This document shows positions 34,997-44,502 of a stretch of 48,604 nt of DNA, piece after piece. Position 1 is the stretch's first letter. The number at the start of each line of letters is the position of its first letter. The DNA comes from Geobacteraceae bacterium (GTDB lineage: Bacteria > Desulfobacterota > Desulfuromonadia > Geobacterales > Geobacteraceae), in contig JAMXLF010000047.1 in the NCBI GenBank assembly GCA_024281055.1, positions 1-48,604 on the forward strand, in the 5' to 3' direction. Below the pieces are notes generated by a model. The model did not search any database and was not told the origin of the DNA. It was given only the letters and a program-made list of their open reading frames with translations. Made by a program: the position numbers and the translations under genes.

Positions 34997-37609
34997 TTAC
35001 CCCCTCGTCCTCTGAAACACCCGCCGGATGAGTTTCTCTCCTTCCCCCGCGGTCTGGACGATTCCTCCCACGGCGAAGGTGAGGACCAGCTCCCGCCAGG
35101 TGAGCGGCTCGGTGCCGAAGAGGTTGCTGAGCGGCGGGAGATAGACCACCGCCAGTTGGAGGAGGAACGTGGCGAGCACCGCTCCGGCCAGCGGGCGGTT
35201 GCTGAACGGACCGATCTCTGCGAGCGTCTGCCGGTCGGAGCGGACCGACAGGGCCACCGCCATCCTGCTCGTGACGAGGAAGGTGAAGACCATGGTCCGC
35301 CACGGCAGCCCCGCGCCCATGGCCCAGGCCTGGAACCCGAGGGCAACCGCGCCGATCAGAAGGCCGTGCCGGACAACATAGCCCCCCCTTCCCCCGGCAA
35401 AGACCGGTTCGGTGGGATCGGCCGGTGGTCGTTCCATAACGTCCCGCTCGGCAGGTTCCGCCGCCAGGGCCAGCCCAGGGAGACTGTCGCAGAGGAGGTT
35501 GAGCCACAGGATCTGGGCCGGATAAAGAGGCAGCTGCAACCCGACCAGGGGAGCGACGACCGTCGCCGCCAGGGTGCCGAGGTTGGAGGTGATGGAATAG
35601 GTGATGAAGCGAAGGATGTTGCGGTAGATGCGCCGTCCTTCCCGGACCGCGTTGACGATGGTGGCGAAGTTGTCGTCAAGGAGGACCATGGCCGACGCCT
35701 CCTTGGCCACGTCGGTACCGGTCATCCCCATGGCGATGCCGATGTCGGCCCGCCGCAGGGCCGGCGCGTCGTTCACCCCGTCACCGGTCATTGCCACGCA
35801 TTCCCCCCGTCTCTGCAGCGCCTCGACGATCTTGAGCTTCTGGACCGGCGCCACCCGGGCGTAAACCCGGACCTGCCCTACCCGTTTCGCCAGTTCGTCC
35901 AGGGTGAGCTCTTCGAGCTCGCTCCCGGTCATCACCGACCCGGCTCCATCAGCGAGAATTCCCAGTTCCCGGGCAATGACCCGGGCAGTCACCGGATGAT
36001 CGCCGGTTATCATGACCGGCGTGATCCCGGCCCCGGTGCAGAAGGTCACCGCCTCCCGTGCCTCCGGCCGCAGCGGATCCCGCATCCCGACGAGTCCCAG
36101 GACCGTAAGGTCGCTCTCGATCCCGGCCGGGGCAATCTCCCCGGGAAGCTCTTCCCATTCACGCATGGCTAAGCAGACAACCCGCAGCCCGGCGGCGGCG
36201 AGGTCCTCGGCAGTCGCCAGGAGATCATTCCCCCCGTTCCCCTCAACCCTTCCATCGATGAGGACGCCGCTCGCCCGGGGAAGAACGGTCTCGACCGCGC
36301 CCTTGGTGAAGGAGATTGTGCGGTTGCCCCAGCGGTGGCAGGTGCTCATCCGCTTCCGTTCGGCATCGAAGGGGATCTCGGCGATCCGCGGATGATCACG
36401 CTCCAGCTTCTCCTTGAGAAATCCCGCCTGTGCGGCCATCTCGTACAGGGCCTTTTCGGTCGGGTCTCCCAGGAGTCCCCCCCTCCCATCGGGGCGCACG
36501 TCGGTACAGAGGGCCGCGGCAGTGAACAGGAGACTGGCGGAGGGGGTATCTGCCCTATCCCCAGGTTGCCGCGTGCTCCCGTCGCAATGGATTTCGGTGA
36601 CCGACATCCGGTTGCGGGTAAGGGTGCCGGTCTTGTCGGAACAGATGCAGGTAACCGAGCCGAGGGTTTCCACGGCGGGGAGTCGGCGGATGAGGGCATT
36701 TTGCCGCACGAGCTTTTTCGCTCCGAGGGCGAGAGATATGGTGACCACCGCCGGCAGTGCCTCCGGAATAGCCGCCACCGCAAGGGCTATGGCGATGAGG
36801 AGCATGAAGAAGAGGGGCTCTCCCTGGAGGAAACCAAGGAGAAAGACCGCGGCACAGACGAGGAGAATGACGAGGGCGAGGCGCCGGCCAAAGGTGGCAA
36901 GCCTTTTCTGAAGCGGCGTCCGGGTTTCTTCCCCTTCCTGGAGCATGGCGGCGATGCGCCCGAGTTCGGTCCCCATGCCGGTCGCCACCGCGATGCCGGC
37001 ACCCCGGCCGTACGTGACCACCGTCCCCTTGTAGGCACGGTTGGTTCGCTCGCCGAGGGGTAGGTCGGCTCCGGAGAGGGCCTCCGTTCCTTTCTCCACC
37101 GGGAACGACTCGCCGGTCAGGGCCGATTCGTCCGCCTGGAGCCGGGCCGACTCAACCAGGCGCAGGTCCGCCGGCACCACGTTCCCCGCCTCGATGAGGA
37201 CCAGGTCGCCAGGGACGATCTCGGCGGCGGGAACGGCCACGGGCGCCCCGCCCCGGATGACGGTGGCAGTCTGCCCCGCCATTTTCCGGAGCGCCGCCAG
37301 AGCCCGCTCCGCCCGATACTCCTGCGAGAAGCCGATGACCGCGTTGAGAAGGACGATGGAGCCGATGGCGATGGTGTCGGTCAGGTCTCCGATGAAACCG
37401 GAGAGGATGGCGGCGACGATCAGGACGAGGATCGCGAAATCGGTGAACTGGGAGAAAAACATGAGGAGCGGGGTCCGGCGCAGCGCCCGCCGCAGCTCAT
37501 TTGGTCCGTGGAGCGCCAGGCGCCGCTCCGCCTCCGTCGGGGCAAGCCCCTCCCCCGCCGTGCCCAGCTCGGCATAGACTTCAGCGACGGTTTTCTCGTG
37601 CCATTCCAT
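34997..37609 (-). CDS. Cation-transporting P-type ATPase (P2, Ca2+-type)
   Basis: An 870-residue P-type ATPase with the N-terminal cation_ATPase_N domain, so type P2 rather than a heavy-metal pump; no C-X-X-C metal domain is present. Key motifs are L-T-G-E-S (165-168 TGES, dephosphorylation), the membrane motif P-E-A-L-P (282-286), where Ca pumps have PEGLP, the phosphorylated Asp in C-S-D-K-T-G-T-L-T (Asp325), and the hinge T-G-D-G-V-N-D-A-P-A-L. Calcium is the likely ion, with Na/K or other cations possible. It begins 20 bases after the acyl-CoA-synthetase-like gene ends, so it may belong to that transcription unit. Confidence 0.93.
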   Translation of the reverse strand: MEWHEKTVAEVYAELGTAGEGLAPTEAERRLALHGPNELRRALRRTPLLMFFSQFTDFAILVLIVAAILSGFIGDLTDTIAIGSIVLLNAVIGFSQEYRAERALAALRKMAGQTATVIRGGAPVAVPAAEIVPGDLVLIEAGNVVPADLRLVESARLQADESALTGESFPVEKGTEALSGADLPLGERTNRAYKGTVVTYGRGAGIAVATGMGTELGRIAAMLQEGEETRTPLQKRLATFGRRLALVILLVCAAVFLLGFLQGEPLFFMLLIAIALAVAAIPEALPAVVTISLALGAKKLVRQNALIRRLPAVETLGSVTCICSDKTGTLTRNRMSVTEIHCDGSTRQPGDRADTPSASLLFTAAALCTDVRPDGRGGLLGDPTEKALYEMAAQAGFLKEKLERDHPRIAEIPFDAERKRMSTCHRWGNRTISFTKGAVETVLPRASGVLIDGRVEGNGGNDLLATAEDLAAAGLRVVCLAMREWEELPGEIAPAGIESDLTVLGLVGMRDPLRPEAREAVTFCTGAGITPVMITGDHPVTARVIARELGILADGAGSVMTGSELEELTLDELAKRVGQVRVYARVAPVQKLKIVEALQRRGECVAMTGDGVNDAPALRRADIGIAMGMTGTDVAKEASAMVLLDDNFATIVNAVREGRRIYRNILRFITYSITSNLGTLAATVVAPLVGLQLPLYPAQILWLNLLCDSLPGLALAAEPAERDVMERPPADPTEPVFAGGRGGYVVRHGLLIGAVALGFQAWAMGAGLPWRTMVFTFLVTSRMAVALSVRSDRQTLAEIGPFSNRPLAGAVLATFLLQLAVVYLPPLSNLFGTEPLTWRELVLTFAVGGIVQTAGEGEKLIRRVFQRTRG

Positions 37610-37629
37610 GGTCAGGATGTGCTCCGCCG

Positions 37630-40119
37630 TTATTCGCCTCGCCCGAGCGATTCAACCGCCCGCCGCGCTGTCGCGACGATCTCGGCAGGCGATTCCAGGT
37701 TGAAGCGGAGCGGTGTTCCGAAGGTCACCGTCACCCTGCCCCGCCTCGGCCAGTGCCCCCCCTTGGGGAGGACCTTCTCGACTCCGTCGATACTGATCGG
37801 GACCACCGGCACCCCCAGTTCTTTCACCATGAGGCCCAATCCCTGGCGAAACGGGAGGAGCCGGCCATCCCGGGACCGTTCCCCTTCCGGGAATACGAGA
37901 ATGTTCACCCCGCGATCGGCCAGTCGCCCCATGTGCTGAAGAGCCCGGCGGAAGCCGTCCGTCTGGGGGAGCGGAAAGACGCCGAGCGCCAGAGTCGCGT
38001 ACTCGAAGGTGAAGCGTTTCCAGAGCCTCTGGGCCGGATTCCGGAAGTTCCGGAAGAAAAACTCCGCCCAGGCCGCCGTGGCGGTGTTGTAGCGCCAGGC
38101 GGGAGGAAGGGCGAACATGATTGCAGGCTGATCGAGGTAGCTCAGGTGGTTGGCGACGAAGATGACCGGCTCTCGGACCTGGGCAAGATTGTCCAGACCG
38201 GCCGCCTCCAGGGTCACGTACAGACGGAACAGCGGAAGGTGGAGGAGCAGGTCCGCCAGCCGGCGGAGCGCCCGCACCGGCCGGTCCATGGCCCAGAGAC
38301 GCAGGTGGCTCGGGAGTTCCGTCTTTTCCCTGCGGGCGATGATGCTGCGCAACTCCCCCACGGTCGTCTGCGGCCCGATCAGGGAGTCCTCCAGGTCGAG
38401 GCGGAATTCCTGCTCCAGGTAATTGACCAGTTCGAGGCGAGCGATGGAGGTAAGCCCCAGGTCGGCCACGAGTCGCGAATCCTCACGGACCGCGGACGGC
38501 GGAGATCCGGTCAGGCGGGCGACCAGGCTGACAAGAAGGTCCGCTGCGGCCGCCGTTCCCCCCTCCCCCTTTCCCTCCTCGACCCGCTTCCTGACCAGGA
38601 ACTTGCGCACCTTCAGGGTGGTCGTCTTGGGGAATTCAGCCTCAGGCCAGATGGACCAGCCGGTGATCTGGTGGAGGGGATCGAGCCGGGAGTTGGCCTC
38701 GTCGATGATCTCCTGGGGCGGCCGGCCACTGGTGTCGGGAATGAGGACCGCGTGGACCTGCTCGCCCCCCTGCCCGGGCGTGCCGATAACGCAGGCCTCC
38801 CGCACTCCCCTGATCCGGTTGAGGATGCTTTCCAGCTCTTCGGGATAGACGTTGATCCCGGCGCCGGTGACGATCAGCTCCTTGCTCCGCCCCTTGATGC
38901 GCACGTGCCCCGCCGGGTCGATCTCACCCAGGTCACCGGTCCGGAACCAGCCGTCCGCCGTGAAGGACTCCCGTGTGGCTTCATCGTTACCGTAGTAACC
39001 GGGAAAGATGTTCGCCCCCCGGGCGCAGATTTCCCCGTTCACGAGCTTCAGGTCGACCCCGGACAGGGAGGTGCCCACCGAGCCGACCACCTGCTCGGTC
39101 ATGGTGTTGGCGGCGAGGACCGGCGCGCATTCGGTGAGCCCGTACCCCTCGATCACCGTGAATCCCATGGTGTGCCAGAAGCGGAACACCTCGGGGTCGA
39201 GGGCCGCGCCGCCGGAGACAAACAGGGTGAAGTGGGGACCGAATTTCCGCTGCACCGGAAAGAAGAGCTTTCGGCGCAGCTCCACGGGGAGGTTTTCCCC
39301 CACGGCGAGAAGGCGCAGGAGAGCCCCCTCCAGGTGTCGAGCCGCCAGCTCCCGCTCGATGGAGCCCTTGAGGAGCTGGAGCAGCCGCGGCACGGCGATG
39401 ACTGCGTAGATGTCCTCCTCGGCAAGGGCCTCCATGATTGCCGACGGCTTGAGGGTCCGCAGGTAGACGATGGCACTTCCCCGGAAAAGGGGCGTAAAGA
39501 GTCCTCCCATCTGTTCGAACATGTGTGAGAGCGGCAGAAGCGACAGAAAATTGAAGTTGGGGGTGACGATGGGAATGTGCCGGTTCACCTGCTCCAGGTT
39601 GGCCACGAGGTTTCCGTGGGTGAGGATCACCCCCTTGGGATTGCCGGTGGTCCCCGAGGTATAGATGAGCTGGGCGATGTCGTCCGGAACGGCGGATGCC
39701 AGCTCCGGAAGGGGCTCTGTCGCAGGCAGGATGTATTCCAGATCCTCCAGCAGGAGTTCCGTCCCCCAGCTCAGCCGCTCCAGCTTGGCGCGGCTCTGGA
39801 TCACGAGCTTCGCGTCGGTAAGTCCCGCGATGGTCTCCGCCCGCTCCCGCCCCGACATGAAATCGACCGGCACGGCAATCGCCCCGCGGGCCATGACCCC
39901 CCAGAAGGCCACCACCCACCACGGGGAATTGGGCCCCCAGAGGACCACGCGGTTACCCTTCCCCACCCCCATGGCCGCGAGCCGGCTGGCCATCCGCAGC
40001 GACAGGTCATTGATTTCGGCGTAGGAATGGTGAAAGCGCCGCACGCCGGTACGGTGAACGAGGGCGGTCTTGCCGCCGCGCTCCCGGAAGCTGGCGAAAA
40101 GGTCGAGCAGGGTCTTCAT
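37630..40119 (-). CDS. AMP-ligase / acyl carrier / PlsC acyltransferase fusion
   Basis: About 829 residues in three domains. First is an acyl-adenylating enzyme (about 1-520): Y-T-S-G-T-T-G-N-P-K-G motif, G-Y-G-L-T-E-C-A and T-G-D-L-G. Second is a carrier domain (about 530-610) with D-L-G-L-T-S-I, where the Ser takes phosphopantetheine. Third is a lysophospholipid-type acyltransferase (about 640-829): N-H-L-S-Y-L-D and F-P-E-G-E-R-S. Aas enzymes have the acyltransferase and ligase, but in the opposite order and without a carrier domain. Here a fatty acid could be activated, loaded and transferred by one chain. ATG 40119 overlaps the stop of the GNAT-aminotransferase gene by four bases, implying joint function. 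Confidence 0.9.
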   Translation of the reverse strand: MKTLLDLFASFRERGGKTALVHRTGVRRFHHSYAEINDLSLRMASRLAAMGVGKGNRVVLWGPNSPWWVVAFWGVMARGAIAVPVDFMSGRERAETIAGLTDAKLVIQSRAKLERLSWGTELLLEDLEYILPATEPLPELASAVPDDIAQLIYTSGTTGNPKGVILTHGNLVANLEQVNRHIPIVTPNFNFLSLLPLSHMFEQMGGLFTPLFRGSAIVYLRTLKPSAIMEALAEEDIYAVIAVPRLLQLLKGSIERELAARHLEGALLRLLAVGENLPVELRRKLFFPVQRKFGPHFTLFVSGGAALDPEVFRFWHTMGFTVIEGYGLTECAPVLAANTMTEQVVGSVGTSLSGVDLKLVNGEICARGANIFPGYYGNDEATRESFTADGWFRTGDLGEIDPAGHVRIKGRSKELIVTGAGINVYPEELESILNRIRGVREACVIGTPGQGGEQVHAVLIPDTSGRPPQEIIDEANSRLDPLHQITGWSIWPEAEFPKTTTLKVRKFLVRKRVEEGKGEGGTAAAADLLVSLVARLTGSPPSAVREDSRLVADLGLTSIARLELVNYLEQEFRLDLEDSLIGPQTTVGELRSIIARREKTELPSHLRLWAMDRPVRALRRLADLLLHLPLFRLYVTLEAAGLDNLAQVREPVIFVANHLSYLDQPAIMFALPPAWRYNTATAAWAEFFFRNFRNPAQRLWKRFTFEYATLALGVFPLPQTDGFRRALQHMGRLADRGVNILVFPEGERSRDGRLLPFRQGLGLMVKELGVPVVPISIDGVEKVLPKGGHWPRRGRVTVTFGTPLRFNLESPAEIVATARRAVESLGRGE

Positions 40120-41756
40120 TGCCGCACTCTTTTCATAGGAGCTGTGGCTGCAACCGGACATACCTCGGCCAGGCGGTCGAGGAGGGGAAGGAGCATCTCC
40201 CGCGAACATTCTCCCATCAGGCAGATCTGGATCCAGTTGCGCCGGATCAGGTAGACGCTCCGGTAGCTCAGGAGGTATCCCGCCCGCTCGAGCCGGTCAC
40301 CCACCTCGACGGAATCGGTCCCTTCCGGGAGGGCGATGCTCACCACCGCCGGGGTCGCGCTGGCATCATTGGCGATCAGGTGGAATCCCATCCCGGCGAG
40401 CCGTGCCTTCAGCCATGACGACAGCTCCCGGAGTTCGGTGAAGGGTCGGCGCCGGGAGAACCGCTCCAGGGCCGTCTTCAGGGCATAGAGGAGATTCGAG
40501 GGATGGGTGAAGGGGACCCCGTCGCATGCCGCGTAGTAACCGAGGTCCAGGTACCGGGGTACCCTCGGGGAAGAGGCGGGAAGCGGGTGGTCATAGAACA
40601 CCAGCGCCAGCCCGGGGAACGCCCCCAGTCCCTTGCCGCTCACCCCGGAGGCGAACCAGACGCAGTCAAGGTCGACGGGCACCGTGCCGATGGAGCTGAT
40701 GCAGTCCATGCAGAGCCGGATGTTCCGCTCCCCGCAGAGCTCCTTCAGCATGGCCAGGTCGTTGAGCACGCCGGAGGAGGTCTCGCAGTGAACCGCCCAC
40801 AGCCACTCCGCCGCGGGGTTCTCGTCGAGAGCGCGCACCACGTCGCCACGGCCGAGGATCCCGCCCCATTCCACCCGCCAGGGCGCAAAGGCGAGTCCGG
40901 CACGGGTTGCGTGGTCCACCAGCCGCTCGCCGAACTCACCGTTGCTCAGGACCACTCCCGGCTTTTCCAGGAGGGAGAGCTGGCAGGCAACCGCGTCGTT
41001 GGCGAGGGTACCGGTGCCCGTGAGGATCTCCACTCGACTCGCATTCACCAGGTTGCACACAAGCCGCTTCGTCTCCTGGAAATCCGCCATGAACGCCTCC
41101 GAGCGATGGGATACCGGGGTTTCGGCGAAGGCCCTGCGCACGGGGAGGCTGATATTGACCGGGCCGGGCAGAAAATTCATCTGCGGGTGCTCCACCGCCG
41201 GGGCGGACAGGATATCGGCCAGTTGCTCCGACCGCTCCGCGAAGGTCTCCAGGGTGAGGTACATGGGCTGGTAGAGGGCACCGGCCGTCCCTACGAGGGG
41301 ACCGAACGGCACGAAACCGAGGTGGAAGTAGAGTTTCTGCTGCCGCACGGTGCCGGAGATTATGGCGAGGTCATACCCCTTGCCGATGCAGTGCCGTGCC
41401 ACGAACTGCAGCAGCCCCGCGAAGACCGGGCCGCGGCGATGTTCTTCCGCCACCGCGAGGAGGCGTATCTCGCAGACCGAGCGGCCGGCCGGGAGATGGG
41501 CATCCAGGTCGTCAAGCTTCTGGTCGAGTGAAAACGGGCGTTTCCCCCGCACGGCCGCCATCCCGGCCAGTTGGTTGCCGCAGAGGCAGATGAGATAGGT
41601 GTTCTCCGCGTCGAAGCGATCGACGAGCACCCCCCGTGGGTTCGCCGCATGCTGCGGGATCTCCTCCACGAAGGTCCGGTAGTTGAGCCGATGAATCTGC
41701 GCTAACTCCTCCTCCGTGGATGCCACCTTGAAAGCCAGGGGTTGAACCGGTTTCAT
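40116..41756 (-). CDS. GNAT N-acyltransferase / class V aminotransferase fusion
   Basis: A 546-residue two-domain protein. Residues 8-175 are GNAT-like and closest in pattern to acyl-ACP-using enzymes (N-acyl amino acid synthases, OlsB, autoinducer synthases): R-L-N-Y-R-T-F-V-E-E, D-R-F-D, C-E-I-R-L-L-A-V, and Y-F-H-L-G-F. Residues 190-530 are a class V PLP aminotransferase similar to phosphonate- or serine-type enzymes: P-G-P-V-N-I-S at the start, G-T-G-T-L-A-N-D, D-C-I-S-S-I-G and the cofactor lysine in S-G-V-S-G-K-G-L-G (Lys375). An amine made by the second domain could be acylated by the first. It is translationally coupled to the ligase-ACP-PlsC gene. Substrates are unknown. Confidence 0.88.
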   Translation of the reverse strand: MKPVQPLAFKVASTEEELAQIHRLNYRTFVEEIPQHAANPRGVLVDRFDAENTYLICLCGNQLAGMAAVRGKRPFSLDQKLDDLDAHLPAGRSVCEIRLLAVAEEHRRGPVFAGLLQFVARHCIGKGYDLAIISGTVRQQKLYFHLGFVPFGPLVGTAGALYQPMYLTLETFAERSEQLADILSAPAVEHPQMNFLPGPVNISLPVRRAFAETPVSHRSEAFMADFQETKRLVCNLVNASRVEILTGTGTLANDAVACQLSLLEKPGVVLSNGEFGERLVDHATRAGLAFAPWRVEWGGILGRGDVVRALDENPAAEWLWAVHCETSSGVLNDLAMLKELCGERNIRLCMDCISSIGTVPVDLDCVWFASGVSGKGLGAFPGLALVFYDHPLPASSPRVPRYLDLGYYAACDGVPFTHPSNLLYALKTALERFSRRRPFTELRELSSWLKARLAGMGFHLIANDASATPAVVSIALPEGTDSVEVGDRLERAGYLLSYRSVYLIRRNWIQICLMGECSREMLLPLLDRLAEVCPVAATAPMKRVRQ

Positions 41757-41878
41757 GTCCCTCCTCCGCGGAAATCCGGGCTACACCGGGCAGCAATCTC
41801 CCCCGGCGCGCGACATCCGACCGGATCGTCGGATGATGATAATCTTCTCAGCGAGGCCCCACAAGCATATGCCCCGCC

Positions 41879-42508
41879 TCACTCCCCTTCCCTGCGTGGT
41901 CGTCGGGCCGGTACGCCATCGGGCAGGACCGGCAGTTCCGGCTGCTCCGGCGGATAGGTGATGCGCTCCCCCTCGACCCGGGCAAAGGGGGTAAGCCGAT
42001 GCGGCTGGCGCTTCCCCGGGCCCATGATGTGTTCGACCGGAATCCGCCGCACCGTCAGCGCATCGGCAATGAGGGAGCGATGGCACCGCCAGGGAACGGC
42101 CTCGGCGCACATGATCGCGACCCGCTCGCGGCGGGCCACCGCCAGGAGCTTTTCCAGCTCTGTGGCAAACTCCTCGGTCAGCATGTAATCGGCATAGCCG
42201 CGGAAGCCGGGGGTCCGCCACCCGGTATTGGGAGACGTGGCACGGGCATGGCGCAGCCCCCCCAGCCCCTTCATGTGCAGGTACCCGATTCCCTCCGCAG
42301 CCAGGGCGCCCGGCAGGGTGTCCAGGTTGAACTGGGGATTGTGCCGCGAGCGGGGGATCGTCCGCACGTCCACCAACATGGTCACCCCGTGTGCCGCGAG
42401 GAGGGCGATGAATTCCACGAGCGGATGCGTCGAATGGCCGACGGTGAGGACCACGGGAGCCGTCTCCGCCTCGCTCCGCTCACCGCCATGGGTCTGCTGT
42501 CGTGTCAC
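41879..42508 (-). CDS. DUF488 family protein
   Basis: About 209 residues with the DUF488 pattern: L-T-V-G-H-S-T-H, V-D-V-R-T-I-P-R-S-R-H-N-P-Q-F, Y-L-H-M-K-G-L-G-G, and the cysteine region I-M-C-A-E followed by W-R-C-H-R. The Cys/His motif suggests a nucleic-acid- or metal-related enzyme, but no function is established. The GTG at 42508 is chosen for its GGGAGGG ribosome-binding site; an upstream ATG at 42607 would add 33 residues with no clear homology. It is divergent from the thioredoxin/CcdA gene. Confidence 0.85.
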   Translation of the reverse strand: MTRQQTHGGERSEAETAPVVLTVGHSTHPLVEFIALLAAHGVTMLVDVRTIPRSRHNPQFNLDTLPGALAAEGIGYLHMKGLGGLRHARATSPNTGWRTPGFRGYADYMLTEEFATELEKLLAVARRERVAIMCAEAVPWRCHRSLIADALTVRRIPVEHIMGPGKRQPHRLTPFARVEGERITYPPEQPELPVLPDGVPARRPRREGE

Positions 42509-42696
42509 CGTCCCTCCCCCGACCGGTGTTCGATCCACGAGTGCCACTACCTCATAGTTTACCCCCTCCGGGTGGAGCGGACAAGTCGGCGTTGAATTTA
42601 CTGCCATCGATACCGATTTGGGGTAAACTTAAGGTAGCGGCACAAAGGTGCCGTGAGCCGACCGCGAGGTCCTCGTCGGTCGGCGGAAAGGTGCGG

Positions 42697-43968
42697 ATGA
42701 ACCTCGGCCGGCTGTCATCGCACGTCGTACTGCCGCTCCTCATGGGGATGCTCATCGCCACCGGTGCCCTGGCCGAAACGGACCAGCCGGTCTCCAGGGC
42801 GACCCTCTATTTCTTCTGGGGCGAAGGGTGCCCCCACTGCGCCAAGGCCAAGCCCTTTCTCCAGGGACTCGGCACCAGGTACCCCCGGCTCACGGTAAAA
42901 TCCTACGAGGTCTTCGGCAACGAGGAGAACATGAAGCTCCTCGAAAACATGGCCAAGGCCGTCGGCGGCGAAGCCCGGGGCGTCCCCACCTTCATCATCG
43001 ACGGCACCATGCTGGCCGGCTTCTCCCCGGAGATCGCGGAGGCGATCGAGGCCCGGGTCAAAGATGTTCTCGCGACCGGCGAAGAAATGGCCGGAAAGGG
43101 AGCGCCGCGCCCGGAAGAGGAGGTGGCCGTCTCCGTGCCGCTGCTGGGAAAACTCTCCCACTCCGCCGTCTCCCTGCCGGTCTTTACCCTGATCATCGCC
43201 GGTCTGGACAGCTTCAACCCGTGCGCCTTCTTCGTCCTCTTCTTCCTCCTTTCCCTCCTCATCCATGCCCACTCACGGGCCCGCATAGTCCTCATCGGCG
43301 GGACCTTCGTCCTCTTCTCCGGGATCATCTACTTCATCTTCATGGCAGCGTGGCTGAACCTCTTCCTTGTCACCCGCAGTTTCACGGCCATCACCACCAT
43401 CGCTGCACTCATCGCCCTCCTCGTGGCGGTGCTCAACATCAAGGACTTTTTCTTCTTCAAGAAAGGGGTTTCCCTCGCCATCCCCGAATCGGCACGACCG
43501 AAGCTGTTCGAGCGGATGCGCCGGCTCCCCGGCGCCGCCTCCCTCACGGCCATGATGACGGGCACCGTGGTCCTGGCCGTTGCCGCCAACAGCTACGAGC
43601 TTCTCTGCACCGCCGGGTTCCCCATGGTCTTCACCCGGGCCCTCACCCTGCACCGGCTCACCACGGCCGACTACTACCTCTACCTTGCATTCTACAATAC
43701 GGTCTATGTCGTCCCCCTCGCCGTCATTGTTGTATTCTTCACCGTAACCCTCGGCAGCAGAAAGCTCAGCGAATGGCAGGGGCGGATCCTCAAGCTGGTT
43801 TCCGGACTGATGATGCTCGGCCTCGGCCTTGTGCTCCTCGTCGAGCCCGCCCTTCTCTCCAGCGCCATCATCTCAGCCGGGCTACTCGCCGTAACGCTCC
43901 TGGCGGCGTTCATCGTCGTCCGTCTGACCAGGAAATTCGCCCCTCACCTCATACATACGGAACCCTGA
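42697..43968 (+). CDS. Thioredoxin-fold / CcdA-like membrane fusion protein
   Basis: About 423 residues. A signal peptide (M-N-L-G-R then a hydrophobic run, A-L-A) is followed by a thioredoxin-like domain with C-P-H-C at 45-48 and the cis-Pro loop G-V-P-T-F-I. The rest (from about 165) is a membrane domain with roughly six helices, including F-N-P-C-A-F-F and S-Y-E-L-L-C, the two cysteine sites expected of CcdA/DsbD electron carriers. The domain order is thioredoxin first, membrane second. It probably moves electrons across the membrane to periplasmic disulfides, for example in c-type cytochrome maturation; partners are unknown. A nitroreductase gene follows after 15 bases. Confidence 0.88.
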   Translation: MNLGRLSSHVVLPLLMGMLIATGALAETDQPVSRATLYFFWGEGCPHCAKAKPFLQGLGTRYPRLTVKSYEVFGNEENMKLLENMAKAVGGEARGVPTFIIDGTMLAGFSPEIAEAIEARVKDVLATGEEMAGKGAPRPEEEVAVSVPLLGKLSHSAVSLPVFTLIIAGLDSFNPCAFFVLFFLLSLLIHAHSRARIVLIGGTFVLFSGIIYFIFMAAWLNLFLVTRSFTAITTIAALIALLVAVLNIKDFFFFKKGVSLAIPESARPKLFERMRRLPGAASLTAMMTGTVVLAVAANSYELLCTAGFPMVFTRALTLHRLTTADYYLYLAFYNTVYVVPLAVIVVFFTVTLGSRKLSEWQGRILKLVSGLMMLGLGLVLLVEPALLSSAIISAGLLAVTLLAAFIVVRLTRKFAPHLIHTEP

Positions 43969-43983
43969 AAGGAGAAGAACCGC

Positions 43984-44496
43984 ATGGAAGCCCTGGAAAC
44001 GATCTACACCCGGCGCAGCATCCGCACCTTCAAACCGGAACCGGTCCCCGAAGCCCTCATCACCCAGATTCTCGAAGCCGCCATGAGCGCGCCGTCTGCC
44101 GGCAACGAGCAGCCGTGGCACTTCGTGGTGATCAGCGACCGCGCCCTCCTCGACGCCATCCCGAAGTTTCATCCCTACTCCCACATGTGCCACGAGGCCC
44201 AGGCGGCAATCCTCGTCTGCGGCGACGAGACCCTGGAGAAACACAAGGGGTACTGGGTGCAGGACTGCGCGGCAGCCACGGAAAACCTTCTCCTCGCCGC
44301 CCACGCCCTCGGCCTCGGCTCAGTCTGGGTGGGGGTCTACCCGGTGACCGAGCGGGTGGACAGGTTCCGCGAGCTCCTCCGCATCCCGGGACACGTCACC
44401 CCCTTCGCCCTCCTCCCCGTCGGCTACCCGGCCGAAACCCTGCCCCGGGCGGAGCGCTATAATCCCCAGCGGGTGCGTCATAACCGATGGGGGTAG
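43984..44496 (+). CDS. Nitroreductase-family FMN protein
   Basis: A 170-residue member of the nitroreductase fold. It starts with the FMN-binding R-R-S-I-R-T-F and S-A-P-S-A-G-N-E-Q-P-W-H-F-V-V-I, and has A-A-A-T-E-N-L-L-L-A-A-H-A-L-G-L-G-S-V-W near residue 105. Such flavoproteins reduce nitro compounds, quinones or other acceptors with NAD(P)H; the natural substrate cannot be read from sequence. GGAG lies ten bases before the ATG and the gene follows the CcdA-like gene closely, so the two are likely co-transcribed. Confidence 0.92.
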   Translation: MEALETIYTRRSIRTFKPEPVPEALITQILEAAMSAPSAGNEQPWHFVVISDRALLDAIPKFHPYSHMCHEAQAAILVCGDETLEKHKGYWVQDCAAATENLLLAAHALGLGSVWVGVYPVTERVDRFRELLRIPGHVTPFALLPVGYPAETLPRAERYNPQRVRHNRWG

Positions 44497-44502
44497 CAGC
44501 TT

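Noticed and set aside
34997-37609. Heavy-metal (P1B) ATPase
   Set aside because: No C-P-C membrane motif or N-terminal metal-binding domain; the cation_ATPase_N domain and PEALP motif point to a P2 pump.
37501-39528. Long plus-strand open frame opposite the ligase-ACP-PlsC gene
   Set aside because: It mirrors a gene with clear catalytic motifs and has no recognisable domain or ribosome-binding site.
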